Assembly (NCBI RefSeq): GCF_002210105.1
Contig: NZ_AQQU01000006.1
Location: 124,001-188,000 of the forward strand
From: Oceanicola sp. 22II-s10i
GTDB lineage: Bacteria > Pseudomonadota > Alphaproteobacteria > Rhodobacterales > Rhodobacteraceae
Reading direction: 5' to 3'
DNA length: 64,000 nt
The notes beneath the pieces were generated by a model, which made no database searches, was not told the origin of the DNA, and worked only from the letters and a program-made list of their open reading frames with translations. Positions within the stretch are counted from its first letter, which is position 1; each line of letters opens with the position of its first letter. This document shows positions 8,732 through 17,333 of this stretch, in pieces. The translations under genes and the position numbers were made by a program.

Positions 8732-9694
8732 ATGGCGAACCTGCCGGCCGGCGTGTTGATAATGGCGAGCATCGTCATTGTCGTGGGCCTGATCCTGCTG
8801 GGCCTGGTGATCTACACCTGGCTCAAGAAGCGCGAGGTCGAAAAGGTCGTGCCGCCACGCGGCAGCTTCGTCGAGATCTCCTCCGGTCGCCTGCACTACC
8901 TGACCACCGGCAAGGGCCCGGACATCGTCATGATCCACGGCCTCGGCGGTCAGATGGGGAATTTCGACACCGGGCTGGCCGAGGATCTGGCGCGCGATCA
9001 CCGCGTGACCCTGATCGACCGCCCCGGCGCGGGCTATTCCGAACGCCGCGCGGGCACCGCGACCAGCATCACCGCCCATGCGGAACTGATCGAAGAGGCC
9101 ATCAAGGCGCTCGGCATCGAACGCCCGCTGATCGTCGGCCATTCGCTCGGCGGTGCCATCGCGCTCGGCATCGGGCTGCGCGGGCGGCAGCCGGTGCGCG
9201 GTCTGGCGCTGCTGGCCCCGTTCACCCTGCCGGTCGACAGCTTTTCCGAAGCCTTCGACGCGCTCAACATCCCGTGGGACTGGCTGCGCCGGTTCACCGG
9301 CTGGACCTTTGCCGTGCCCACGATGATCCGCAGGCCGGAACCGGTGCAGGAACTGATCTTCGGCCCCGAAGAGGTGCCGGACAGCTATCTGGTCGAGGGC
9401 GGTGGACTGCTGTCCCTGCGTCCGGCCCATTTCATCGAGACCAGCCGCGATTTCGTGACGGCCAATGACGACATGCCGGCGATGCAGCGGCAGTATCACA
9501 AGCTGACGCTGCCGATCCGCATCCTCTACGGCGCGCAGGACCGGATCCTCGACCCGGAACTGCACGGCACAACGTTCGTGTCGCGCTATCCGCAGATGGG
9601 GCTTGAGATGATCGACGGCGGGCACATGATCCCAGTGACCCGCCCCGAGGAATGCGCGGCGTTCATCCGCCGCGCCAGCCAGTCGATGAAGTGA
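8732..9694 (+). CDS. Membrane-anchored alpha/beta hydrolase
   Basis: The 320-residue protein starts with one transmembrane helix (about residues 8-29) followed by basic residues, then an alpha/beta-hydrolase domain. The oxyanion segment is MIHGLGG, the nucleophile Ser138 lies in GHSLGG, the acid is probably the Asp in YGAQDR, and the His is in DGGHMIP near the C terminus. The fold is secure but the substrate is not. The gene follows the 47-residue membrane protein by 52 bases on the same strand and may share its transcript. It is convergent with coaD. Confidence 0.82.
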   Translation: MANLPAGVLIMASIVIVVGLILLGLVIYTWLKKREVEKVVPPRGSFVEISSGRLHYLTTGKGPDIVMIHGLGGQMGNFDTGLAEDLARDHRVTLIDRPGAGYSERRAGTATSITAHAELIEEAIKALGIERPLIVGHSLGGAIALGIGLRGRQPVRGLALLAPFTLPVDSFSEAFDALNIPWDWLRRFTGWTFAVPTMIRRPEPVQELIFGPEEVPDSYLVEGGGLLSLRPAHFIETSRDFVTANDDMPAMQRQYHKLTLPIRILYGAQDRILDPELHGTTFVSRYPQMGLEMIDGGHMIPVTRPEECAAFIRRASQSMK

Positions 9695-9703
9695 GGCCGC
9701 GCC

Positions 9704-10201
9704 TCAGGTCTTGCCCAGCTTGGCCAGCAGACGTTCGTTGACGGCGGGCGTCACGAAGGCCGAGACATCGCCGTCGAGCCGGGCGATTTCCTTGACCAGC
9801 TTGGAGGCGATGGACTGGTGCTTGGCCTCGGCCATCAGGAACACCGTCTCGACGCTGGAATCCAGAACGCGGTTCATGCCGACCATCTGGAACTCGTATT
9901 CGAAATCCGACACCGCGCGCAGGCCGCGCACGATCACGCCCGCACCCACATCGCGGGCGCAGTTGATCAGCAGGTTCTCGAAGGGATGCACGACGATCTC
10001 GATGCCGGTCTCCTTGGCCAGCTTCACGCATTCCGCTTCAAGCATCTCGACCCGTTCCTCGAGCGAGAACAGCGGTCCCTTGTCGCGGTTGATGGCGACG
10101 CCGATAACCAGCCTGTCGACCAGGGCGGTCGCCCGGCGAATGATGTCGATATGTCCCAGTGTAATGGGGTCGAAGGTGCCGGGATAAAGGCCGATGCGCA
10201 T
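9704..10201 (-). CDS. coaD: Phosphopantetheine adenylyltransferase
   Basis: CoaD makes dephospho-CoA from 4'-phosphopantetheine and ATP, the penultimate step of coenzyme A synthesis. The 165-residue length is typical. The N terminus GLYPGTFDPITLGH contains the nucleotidyltransferase TxGH motif, and ISSTxxR-like residues are replaced here by the usual CoaD C-terminal features. The ATG at 10201 gives the conventional start MRIGLYPG; a longer in-frame ATG 11 codons upstream is unlikely. It stands alone between convergent and tandem neighbours. Confidence 0.95.
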   Translation of the reverse strand: MRIGLYPGTFDPITLGHIDIIRRATALVDRLVIGVAINRDKGPLFSLEERVEMLEAECVKLAKETGIEIVVHPFENLLINCARDVGAGVIVRGLRAVSDFEYEFQMVGMNRVLDSSVETVFLMAEAKHQSIASKLVKEIARLDGDVSAFVTPAVNERLLAKLGKT

Positions 10202-10291
10202 TACCGTCTCCGCGTCGTGAGGTTTGCGGCGCACGCAACAATATTACGCTGGGGAATGCAAGGGCAGCAGCGGGGTTTCACAACCGCGATG

Positions 10292-10726
10292 TCAGCGACC
10301 CATGATCATGTCTTCCAGCGCGGTCTTCTCGTGGCTCAGCTCGCTGAGCTTGGCCTTGACCACGTCGCCGATGGTCACGATGCCCACCAGAACTCCGTCA
10401 TCCGTCACCGGCATGTGGCGGAACCGGCCTTCGGTCATCTTTCCCAGAACCTGGTCGGCGGTGTCGTCGCGCCCGCAGCAGACCGGATCGGGCGTCATCA
10501 GCGCCTTGGCCGGTTCCGTCATGCACGACGGCCCCCGCGCCGCAAGGGCGCGGACGATATCGCGTTCGGACAGGATGCCATCGGCCTTCCGCCCGTCGGA
10601 AGACACCACCACGCCCCCGATCCTGTGCTCCGACAAGAGCCGCGCGACATCCGTAATGGTGGTATCGGGCCGCGTGGTGATCACGGTCTCGCTGCCCTTG
10701 GATCTCAGAATCTGCTGAACGAGCAT
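10292..10726 (-). CDS. Tandem CBS-domain protein
   Basis: This 144-residue protein consists of two CBS domains (about residues 8-65 and 72-130), a module that senses adenine nucleotides or binds nucleic acid. Typical segments are RIGGVVVSSDGR with LSERDIVRAL in the first domain and RFRHMPVTDDG with GIVTIGDVV in the second. No catalytic domain is attached. It lies 73 bases downstream of the LysR gene on the same strand, but no functional link is evident. Confidence 0.87.
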   Translation of the reverse strand: MLVQQILRSKGSETVITTRPDTTITDVARLLSEHRIGGVVVSSDGRKADGILSERDIVRALAARGPSCMTEPAKALMTPDPVCCGRDDTADQVLGKMTEGRFRHMPVTDDGVLVGIVTIGDVVKAKLSELSHEKTALEDMIMGR

Positions 10727-10799
10727 GGTGGTGTCTCCCTATGGGGTCCCGGACTCCTCCTTTCCGGGTCTCCGAGGCTCTGCCACCTGCGACAATCTG

Positions 10800-11690
10800 T
10801 CAAGTCAGAGCTTCGAGCCGCGCGATTTCACGCCGGATCCCGTCGGTCAGCAGCGCGGTAAAGCGGTTCATCCGCTCCAGCCGCGTGTCGTCCGCATGGC
10901 GCACGAGGTAGAACGACCGGGTCAGCGCGATCGCGTCGCCCAGCACCTTCTCGACGCCCGGCGCCGACGGCAGTGCGAAATCGTGGACGATGCCAAGCCC
11001 CCCGCCCTGCCGGATCCAGCTGAACTGCACCATGACCGAATTCGACGCCAACGACACCCGTTCGACCCCGAGCTCGGCCAGATAGTCGAGCTCCTTGTCG
11101 AAGATCATATCGGGGATGTAGCCGATCATCCTGTGTCCGCTCAGATCCTGCGGTTCGCGGATCGCGTCCTGCCGGTGCAAATAGTCCCGCGACGCGGCAA
11201 GATGCAGGTGGTAGTCGCTGATCTTCTGCACCGTCAGCCGACCCGCCGTCGGGGCCGAGACGGTGATCGCCATGTCCGCCTCTCGCCGCGTCAGGTTGAA
11301 CAGGCGTGGCAAGGCGACGATCTGCACCTCCAGATCCGGGTTGTCCTCGACGATCGCGGCGCAGACCTGTGGCAGCAGGAAGTTCGCCACCCCGTCCGGC
11401 GCGCCCAGCCTGATCTGTCCGGACAGCTTGCCCGACTGGCCGCGCAGTTCCTCCTCGGCCGCCAGAATCGCCTGCTCGGCCACTTCGGCGTGGCGGATCA
11501 GGCGTTGCCCGGCCTCGGTCGGCGCATAGCCCTGCGGAGATTTCGCGAAAAGCGTCTGGCCGATCTCTTCCTCGAGCCGTCCGATGCGGCGTCCTGCAGT
11601 AGCCGGATCGACCCTCAGCCGCTTCCCGGCGCCCGAGAGGCTTTCCTCCCGCACCACGGCGAGGAACATTTTCAGATCGTCCCAGTTCAT
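10800..11690 (-). CDS. LysR-family transcriptional regulator, divergent from mmsA
   Basis: The 296-residue protein has an N-terminal winged helix-turn-helix (about residues 1-60; NWDDLKMFLAVV, then DPATAGRRIGRLEEEIG) and a periplasmic-binding-like effector domain. The start at 11690 is preceded by AGGGTGG; in-frame starts further upstream are less convincing. LysR regulators commonly control divergently transcribed neighbours, here mmsA of valine catabolism. A box upstream of mmsA recurs upstream of the other valine operon, so this regulator is a candidate for both. That assignment is inferred, not shown. Confidence 0.88.
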   Translation of the reverse strand: MNWDDLKMFLAVVREESLSGAGKRLRVDPATAGRRIGRLEEEIGQTLFAKSPQGYAPTEAGQRLIRHAEVAEQAILAAEEELRGQSGKLSGQIRLGAPDGVANFLLPQVCAAIVEDNPDLEVQIVALPRLFNLTRREADMAITVSAPTAGRLTVQKISDYHLHLAASRDYLHRQDAIREPQDLSGHRMIGYIPDMIFDKELDYLAELGVERVSLASNSVMVQFSWIRQGGGLGIVHDFALPSAPGVEKVLGDAIALTRSFYLVRHADDTRLERMNRFTALLTDGIRREIARLEALT

Positions 11691-11720
11691 CAGGCCACCC
11701 TGCATTCTCGCAAAGCATGT

Positions 11721-11768
11721 TTGAAGGATTTCCCCTTTCACCCTGCAAAATGCAAGCCTAGCATCCCG
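11721..11768 (+). promoter_or_regulatory. Candidate valine-catabolism control box upstream of mmsA
   Basis: This 48-bp stretch matches 15076-15123, upstream of the acyl-CoA dehydrogenase operon, at 34 of 48 positions by eye. Shared blocks are TTG, TTTC, CCTTTCA, GCA-N3-TGCAAG and CTAG-N-AT-N-CCG at identical spacing. The central TGCA-N3-TGCA is an inverted repeat. It probably contains promoter plus operator. Confidence 0.6.
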
Positions 11769-11788
11769 CGCGAGAAAGGGAGGTCCCC

Positions 11789-13288
11789 ATGAATGAACTG
11801 ACCCACTACCTGAACGGTTCCCACACCAAGGGCACGTCCGGCCGTTTCGCCGACGTCATGAACCCCGCAACGGGCGAGGTTCAGGCCAAGGTGCCGCTGG
11901 CATCCGCGGCCGAAGTCGACAAGGCGGTCCAGATCGCCGCCGCCGCCCAGCCCGACTGGGCAGCGACCAACCCGCAGCGCCGCGCGCGGGTCCTGATGAA
12001 GTTCGTGGACCTTTTGAACCGCGACATGGACAAGCTGGCCGAGGCGCTGAGCCGCGAGCATGGCAAGACCCTGCCCGACGCCGCCGGCGACGTGCAGCGC
12101 GGGCTTGAGGTCGTCGAATACTGCATCGGCGCGCCGCAGATGCTGAAGGGCGAGTACACCGACAGCGCCGGGCCCGGCATCGACATGTACTCCATGCGCC
12201 AACCCCTTGGCGTCACGGCGGGAATCACGCCGTTCAACTTCCCCGCCATGATCCCGATGTGGATGTTCGCCCCGGCCATCGCCTGCGGCAACGCCTTCAT
12301 CCTGAAGCCGTCCGAACGCGACCCCTCCGTCCCGCTGATGCTGGCGGAACTGCTGGAAGAGGCGGGTCTGCCCAAGGGCATCCTGCAGGTCGTGAACGGC
12401 GACAAGGAAGCGGTGGATGCCATCCTCGACCACCCGGTGATCCAGTCGATCGGCTTTGTCGGCTCCACCCCGATCGCGGAATACATCTATGGCCGCGGCT
12501 GTTCGAACGGCAAGCGCGTGCAGTGCTTCGGCGGCGCCAAGAACCACATGATCATCATGCCGGACGCCGACATGGACCAGGCAGCCGATGCGCTGGTCGG
12601 CGCGGGCTATGGCGCGGCGGGCGAACGCTGCATGGCGATCTCGGTCGCCGTCCCGGTGGGTGACGAAACCGCCGACCGTCTGATCGAAAAGCTGGTCCCC
12701 CGCATCGAGAAGCTGAAGGTCGGCCCCTACACCGCCGGCAACGATGTGGATTACGGCCCTGTCGTCACCAAGGCCGCCAAGGAAAACATCCTGCGCCTCG
12801 TCCAGACGGGCGTGGACCAGGGTGCGAAACTGGTGGTCGACGGGCGTGACTTCAAACTTCAGGGCTACGAGGACGGCTTCTTCGTCGGCGCGCACCTCTT
12901 CGACAACGTCACGCCGGACATGGACATCTACAAGACCGAGATCTTCGGCCCGGTCCTGTCCACCGTCCGCGCGGGCAGCTACGAAGAGGCGCTGAAGCTG
13001 GCGATGGACCACGAGTACGGCAACGGCACCGCGATCTTCACCCGTGACGGCGACACCGCCCGCGATTTCGCCAACCGGATCAACATCGGCATGGTCGGCG
13101 TAAACGTCCCGATCCCGGTGCCGCTGGCCTACCACACCTTCGGCGGCTGGAAGAAATCCGTGTTCGGCGACCTGAACCAGCACGGGCCGGATGCCTTCAA
13201 GTTCTACACCCGGACCAAGACCATCACCGCCCGCTGGCCCTCGGGCCTGAAGGAAGGTGGCGAGTTCCACTTCAAGGCGATGGACTGA
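11789..13288 (+). CDS. mmsA: CoA-acylating methylmalonate-semialdehyde dehydrogenase
   Basis: MmsA oxidises methylmalonate semialdehyde to propionyl-CoA (and malonate semialdehyde to acetyl-CoA), the last step of valine degradation. The 499-residue protein shows the aldehyde dehydrogenase fold, with PFNFPAMIPMWMF in the cofactor domain and the catalytic cysteine in AAGERCMAIS at about residue 280. GAAAGGGAGG precedes the ATG. It is transcribed away from the LysR gene. The remaining valine genes form a second unit about 1.9 kb downstream. Confidence 0.96.
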   Translation: MNELTHYLNGSHTKGTSGRFADVMNPATGEVQAKVPLASAAEVDKAVQIAAAAQPDWAATNPQRRARVLMKFVDLLNRDMDKLAEALSREHGKTLPDAAGDVQRGLEVVEYCIGAPQMLKGEYTDSAGPGIDMYSMRQPLGVTAGITPFNFPAMIPMWMFAPAIACGNAFILKPSERDPSVPLMLAELLEEAGLPKGILQVVNGDKEAVDAILDHPVIQSIGFVGSTPIAEYIYGRGCSNGKRVQCFGGAKNHMIIMPDADMDQAADALVGAGYGAAGERCMAISVAVPVGDETADRLIEKLVPRIEKLKVGPYTAGNDVDYGPVVTKAAKENILRLVQTGVDQGAKLVVDGRDFKLQGYEDGFFVGAHLFDNVTPDMDIYKTEIFGPVLSTVRAGSYEEALKLAMDHEYGNGTAIFTRDGDTARDFANRINIGMVGVNVPIPVPLAYHTFGGWKKSVFGDLNQHGPDAFKFYTRTKTITARWPSGLKEGGEFHFKAMD

Positions 13289-13297
13289 GCCAAAATC

Positions 13298-13321
13298 GGA
13301 GGGCGCGCCATCGCGCCCTCC
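13298..13321 (+). terminator. Probable terminator after mmsA
   Basis: GGAGGGCGCG pairs perfectly with CGCGCCCTCC around a four-base loop, ten bases after the mmsA stop. There is no T-run on the plus strand, so termination may be Rho-assisted or incomplete. Confidence 0.55.
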
Positions 13322-13446
13322 GCGCCCTGCCCGGAAAATAAGACACCGTCGAATTACGGCACCGTCGCTGCTCTTACGGCTTCCAAACCCTTGTAGCCGC
13401 AGTAAGGATAAGCTCCGCACACCATTGTGAACCGGAGATTTCCTTG

Positions 13447-13971
13447 ATGCGTTTCCTGAAAAACCTGATCCTCGGATGCCTGCTCGTCACGGCTCAGCCG
13501 CTACTGGCGCAGAATATCGACACGAACCGCTATTATCGGCTCAACACCCAGTTCAAGGGCCCCGACATGCCGCTCGACGTGATCAACGGCGGCAACCGGA
13601 ACAACGACACCCGCCTGTCGCTCTGGGGCGACTTTTCCGGCCAGTACTGGCGGCTGACACCCGCCGACGGCGGGATGTGGCGGCTGACCACGATGTTCCG
13701 CGGCGCCAATATGTGCCTGGACATCTACAACGGCGGGCCGCGCAACAACCAGCCACACCTGACGCCCTGTGCGAATTTCACGGGCCAGCTCTGGCGCATC
13801 ACGCCGGCGGGCGACGGCTATGTCCGCCTGTCCACGCAGTTCCGTGGCCCGGACCAGTGCCTCGACATCTTCAACGGCGGGCCCGAGGACAACATGCCCC
13901 ACCTGACCCGCTGCGCCAACTTCAGCGGGCAGTTCTGGCAGCTCGAGCCGACCGATCGCTGGGTAAACTGA
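13447..13971 (+). CDS. Secreted ricin-type beta-trefoil lectin-like protein
   Basis: The 174-residue protein has a signal peptide (about residues 1-22, ending LLAQ) and then three tandem repeats of about 46 residues, the number needed for one beta-trefoil. Each repeat carries a LD-I/V-x-NGG segment and a GQ-x-W motif (GQYW, GQLW, GQFW). Repeats two and three each have a Cys pair that could form disulfides; repeat one has Pro and Trp instead. Ricin-type domains usually bind carbohydrate. No enzyme domain is attached. ATG 13447 is preferred over an adjacent TTG. Confidence 0.75.
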   Translation: MRFLKNLILGCLLVTAQPLLAQNIDTNRYYRLNTQFKGPDMPLDVINGGNRNNDTRLSLWGDFSGQYWRLTPADGGMWRLTTMFRGANMCLDIYNGGPRNNQPHLTPCANFTGQLWRITPAGDGYVRLSTQFRGPDQCLDIFNGGPEDNMPHLTRCANFSGQFWQLEPTDRWVN

Positions 13972-14001
13972 TCTGACGGCCCGAACCGCGAGAACATCCA
14001 C

Positions 14002-14424
14002 TCAATGCGCGGCGCCGGGGTCCGACAGGCCGCCACGCCTCAGCCCGGTGACCGCGATTTCGGCGGCAGGGACCTGCACCGGCGGCAACCGAACGGGCAC
14101 CGGCTCGCGCTGGCGCATCGCATCGGCCTCGACCAGCCGGTGCGCCCGCGAGCGTCCACATTCGAAACTGCCCGCCCGGAACGCGCGGCAGGCGGTCGGT
14201 CGCGCCTCGTAGACGGCGCAGGCCAGCGCACCCGACTCCGTCAGCGTCAACTGCGCGCAATGGCCGTTCTCCATGCGCATGTAAGTGCGCCCGTCGATAC
14301 GGTTCAGCGCGTTTTCGGGCAGGCCACGGGTCAGGTCTTCGGGGAACAGAGCGATATACCGGTCGTGCTTGCCGAAACAGCAGGCACCACAGGCCAGACA
14401 CTCCACAGCGGATGTGTTTTTCAA
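14002..14424 (-). CDS. YkgJ-family cysteine cluster protein
   Basis: The core CLACGACCFGK, together with the later Cys residues in ENGHCAQL, ACAVYEARPTACRAF and ECGRSR, matches the YkgJ/CxxCxxCC family, thought to bind zinc or an Fe-S cluster. The start is uncertain. The frame is open back to a GTG at 14586, but family members begin close to the cysteine motif. I chose TTG 14424 with a GGA upstream; GTG 14406 is also possible. Function unknown. The gene is convergent with the ricin-like gene. Confidence 0.65.
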   Translation of the reverse strand: MKNTSAVECLACGACCFGKHDRYIALFPEDLTRGLPENALNRIDGRTYMRMENGHCAQLTLTESGALACAVYEARPTACRAFRAGSFECGRSRAHRLVEADAMRQREPVPVRLPPVQVPAAEIAVTGLRRGGLSDPGAAH

Positions 14425-14617
14425 TTCTGGGGATCCGACACGCCGGCCGGCGGCTACAGGACCGACGGCGATGCGCTGAGCAGATGATACAACGCCGCAC
14501 GCAGGCTGAGAAGTGGGGTCATGCGCGCGCGTGCCGACAGCATTTCCGCATGAATACTTGACGTTATGCCCGAAAGCTGACGACACTGGCCGCCCGCCGG
14601 ATCAATCCCGAGACCAC

Positions 14618-15037
14618 ATGCCCGTCACCTACCGCATCCTGCCGCGCCGCGGCCTTGTCTACGTCCGCTTCGAAGGACATGCCCGCGTCGCCGAAAGTTT
14701 CGAGGCACTCGGCCGCTTTGCGCAGGATCCGTTGTTCCGCCCCGGCCTCGCCCAGCTGATCGACCTGAGCGCCGTGACCGGGTTCGAACCGGACTACGTT
14801 GCCCTGTTCCGGCTGCACGCGCAGAAGACCGAGATGTTCGTGCCGCAGGCCGCCGAGACCGTGAACGTCTACATCGCGCCCACGGAACCCGCACAGCGCC
14901 TGTCGCACCAGATCCTCAAGAGCTGGCAGGGCATCCCCGGACTTGTCCACAGGGTCGTCGCCTCCGAAACCGAAGCGCTTCACATTCTGGGCCTCGATGC
15001 CCGAAGCATCGCTGCACTAATGGCCGAAGAAGTCTGA
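14618..15037 (+). CDS. Uncharacterised 139-residue cytoplasmic protein
   Basis: I do not assign a family. The protein begins YRILPRRGLVYVRFEGHA, alternating beta strands and helices, with a conserved-looking QLIDLSAVTGFEPDY at about 46-60. The overall pattern resembles STAS/SpoIIAA-like folds seen in other alphaproteobacterial hypothetical proteins. No membrane segment or signal peptide is seen. ATG 14618 is used; an in-frame start 35 codons upstream would give a low-complexity extension. It precedes the valine operon by about 110 bases with its own spacer, so no functional link is claimed. Confidence 0.6.
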   Translation: MPVTYRILPRRGLVYVRFEGHARVAESFEALGRFAQDPLFRPGLAQLIDLSAVTGFEPDYVALFRLHAQKTEMFVPQAAETVNVYIAPTEPAQRLSHQILKSWQGIPGLVHRVVASETEALHILGLDARSIAALMAEEV

Positions 15038-15075
15038 TCCTGCGGGCCCGACGCCCGCAAAAACGCAAAACCCTT

Positions 15076-15123
15076 TTGTGCCCTTTCGCCTTTCAGCCCG
15101 CATTCTGCAAGACTAGGATGCCG
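15076..15123 (+). promoter_or_regulatory. Candidate valine-catabolism control box upstream of acyl-CoA dehydrogenase operon
   Basis: Second copy of the box at 11721-11768, with the same internal spacing and 27 of 35 identities in its downstream core. It lies 24-71 bases before the TTG start codon, consistent with promoter plus operator. Confidence 0.6.
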
Positions 15124-15146
15124 GGGGAGCAAAGAGGGAGGAAAGG

Positions 15147-16289
15147 TTGGACTTCGCATTATCCGAGGAACAACAGGCGATTTTCGACATGGCCCATGCC
15201 TTCGGGCAGGCCGAGATCGCCCCCCACGCCCGCAAGTGGGAGGCCGAGGGCACGATCCCCAAGGCCCTCTGGCCCAAGGTCGGTGAGCTTGGCTTCGGCG
15301 GGCTCTACGTCAGCGAGGAGAACGGCGGCGCGGGCCTGTCCCGGCTGGACGCCACGCTGGTGTTCGAGGCGCTGTCGATGGCCTGTCCTTCGGTCGCGGC
15401 GTTCCTGTCTATCCACAACATGTGCGCGCGGATGATCGACGCCTTCGCGGACGCCAGCCTGCGCGACCGCGTCCTGCCCGGCGCGATCTCGATGGACACC
15501 GTGCTGAGCTACTGCCTGACCGAACCCGGCTCCGGCTCCGACGCCGCCGCGCTCAAGACCCGCGCCGAGCGGACGAACGAAGGCTACCGGCTGAACGGCA
15601 CCAAGGCCTTCATCTCGGGCGGCGGCTATTCCGACGCCTATGTCGTGATGTGCCGCACCGGCGATGCGGGGCCCAAGGGCGTCTCGACGCTCTATGTCGA
15701 GGACGGCGCGGACGGCCTGTCCTTCGGCGGGCTGGAGGACAAGATGGGCTGGCGCAGTCAGCCGACCCGGCAGGTCCAGTTCGACAATTGCGAGGTCCCC
15801 GCCACCAACCTCGTCGGCGAAGAGGGCAAGGGCTTTACCTACGCCATGATGGGCCTCGACGGCGGGCGGCTGAACATCTCGGCCTGTTCGCTCGGCGCCG
15901 CGCAGGCCGCGCTGGACGCGACGCTGGCCTACATGGGCGAGCGCAAGGCCTTCGGCCAGCCGATCGACCAGTTCCAGGCGCTGCAGTTCCGCCTCGCCGA
16001 TATGGAGATCGAGTTGCAGGCCGCCCGCACCTTCCTGCGGCAGGCAGCGTGGAAGCTGGACCAGAAGGCCCCGGACGCCACCAAGTTCTGCGCCATGGCC
16101 AAGAAGTTCGTCACCGAAGCGGGCAGCCGCATCACCAACCAGTGCCTGCAACTGCACGGCGGCTACGGCTATCTGTCCGACTACGGGATCGAGAAGCTGG
16201 TCCGCGACCTGCGGGTACACGAAATCCTTGAAGGGACGAACGAGATCATGCGCCTGATCACCGCCCGCCACATGCTGGCCGCCCGATGA
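15147..16289 (+). CDS. Acyl-CoA dehydrogenase, probably isobutyryl-CoA dehydrogenase
   Basis: The 380-residue flavoprotein would oxidise isobutyryl-CoA to methacrylyl-CoA in valine degradation, judged from its operon with 3-hydroxyisobutyryl-CoA hydrolase and mmsB. Family motifs are CLTEPGSGSDAA (FAD/substrate), RKAFGQPIDQFQ and the catalytic-base region LEGTNEIMRLI near the C terminus. Translation appears to start at TTG 15147, directly after the strong GGGAGGAAAGG; no ATG is suitably placed. The stop overlaps the next start by four bases (ATGA). Confidence 0.9.
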   Translation: MDFALSEEQQAIFDMAHAFGQAEIAPHARKWEAEGTIPKALWPKVGELGFGGLYVSEENGGAGLSRLDATLVFEALSMACPSVAAFLSIHNMCARMIDAFADASLRDRVLPGAISMDTVLSYCLTEPGSGSDAAALKTRAERTNEGYRLNGTKAFISGGGYSDAYVVMCRTGDAGPKGVSTLYVEDGADGLSFGGLEDKMGWRSQPTRQVQFDNCEVPATNLVGEEGKGFTYAMMGLDGGRLNISACSLGAAQAALDATLAYMGERKAFGQPIDQFQALQFRLADMEIELQAARTFLRQAAWKLDQKAPDATKFCAMAKKFVTEAGSRITNQCLQLHGGYGYLSDYGIEKLVRDLRVHEILEGTNEIMRLITARHMLAAR

Positions 16290-17320
16290 CCGACGACATC
16301 CTGATCCGCATCGCGGGCCGCGCGGGCCGCATAACGCTCAACCGTCCCAAGGCGCTGAACGCGCTGACCTACGACATGGCCAACGCCATCGAGGCCGCGC
16401 TGGACGACTGGGCCGGGAACGACTCCGTCGCGCTGGTCGTGATCGACGCGGCGGGCGACCGGGCCTTCTGCTCCGGCGGGGATATCGAGGAACTCTATAA
16501 TCGCGGCCGCGCCGGGGATTTCGACTATGGCCGGACCTTCTGGCGCGACGAATACCGGCTGAATCTCAAGATGGCCGAATATCCCAAGCCCATCGTCACC
16601 CTGATGCAGGGCTATGTCATGGGCGGCGGCGTCGGGGTCGGGTGCCACGCCTCGCACCGGGTCGTCGGCGACAGCAGCCAGATCGCCATGCCGGAATGCG
16701 GCATCGGGCTGGTGCCGGACGTCGGCGGTTCGCTGATGCTGGCCCGCGCGCCGGGACGGCTGGGCGAATACCTCGGCCTGACAGCCGCCAGGATGGGCGC
16801 GGGCGATGCGATCCGCGCGGGTTTTGCCGACCACTACCTGCCCGAAGGCGAATGGCCCGCCCTGACCGCCGAGATGGAACGGACCGGCGACATCGCCGCC
16901 GTCGAGCGCGCTGCCGTCACCGCCCCTGCCGCGGCCCTCGCCGAGCATCAGGAGGTGATCGACCGCCTCTTCACCTCGGGCGACCTGCCCTCCATCGCCG
17001 TTTCCAGCGATGCGGAATGGGACGAGTTCGCCAAGGGCGTCCGCAAGGCCCTGCTGCGCAATTCGCCGCTCGCGATGGCCTGCACGCTCCGGATGCTGGC
17101 CAACCTGCGCAAGGAGGCCGGGGGCATGCGCGAAGCACTGAGCCAGGAATACCGTTATGTCTACCGCGCGATGGAGCACGGCGATTTCCTGGAAGGCATC
17201 CGCGCCCAGATCATCGACCGCGACCGCAACCCGCGCTGGAAACACGCGCTGACCAGCGTCCCCGACGCCGATGTCGCGCGCATGCTCGCCCCGCTCGGGG
17301 ATGACGAGTTGACATTCTGA
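16286..17320 (+). CDS. 3-hydroxyisobutyryl-CoA hydrolase (enoyl-CoA hydratase/isomerase family)
   Basis: The 344-residue crotonase-fold protein has FCSGGDIEELY at about 61-71, YVMGGGVGVGCHASHRV, and MPECGIGLVPDVGGS. These fit the HIBCH type, which hydrolyses 3-hydroxyisobutyryl-CoA to the free acid in valine catabolism. The length, longer than plain hydratases, also fits. It is coupled to the preceding dehydrogenase by an ATGA overlap and is followed after 13 bases by mmsB, giving three consecutive valine steps. A plain enoyl-CoA hydratase is the less likely alternative. Confidence 0.88.
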   Translation: MTDDILIRIAGRAGRITLNRPKALNALTYDMANAIEAALDDWAGNDSVALVVIDAAGDRAFCSGGDIEELYNRGRAGDFDYGRTFWRDEYRLNLKMAEYPKPIVTLMQGYVMGGGVGVGCHASHRVVGDSSQIAMPECGIGLVPDVGGSLMLARAPGRLGEYLGLTAARMGAGDAIRAGFADHYLPEGEWPALTAEMERTGDIAAVERAAVTAPAAALAEHQEVIDRLFTSGDLPSIAVSSDAEWDEFAKGVRKALLRNSPLAMACTLRMLANLRKEAGGMREALSQEYRYVYRAMEHGDFLEGIRAQIIDRDRNPRWKHALTSVPDADVARMLAPLGDDELTF

Positions 17321-17333
17321 GGGAGGACCCACC

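Noticed and set aside
14775-14795. GGGTTCGAACC, another T-loop-like sequence
   Set aside because: It sits in the coding frame at 14618-15037 with no cloverleaf around it.
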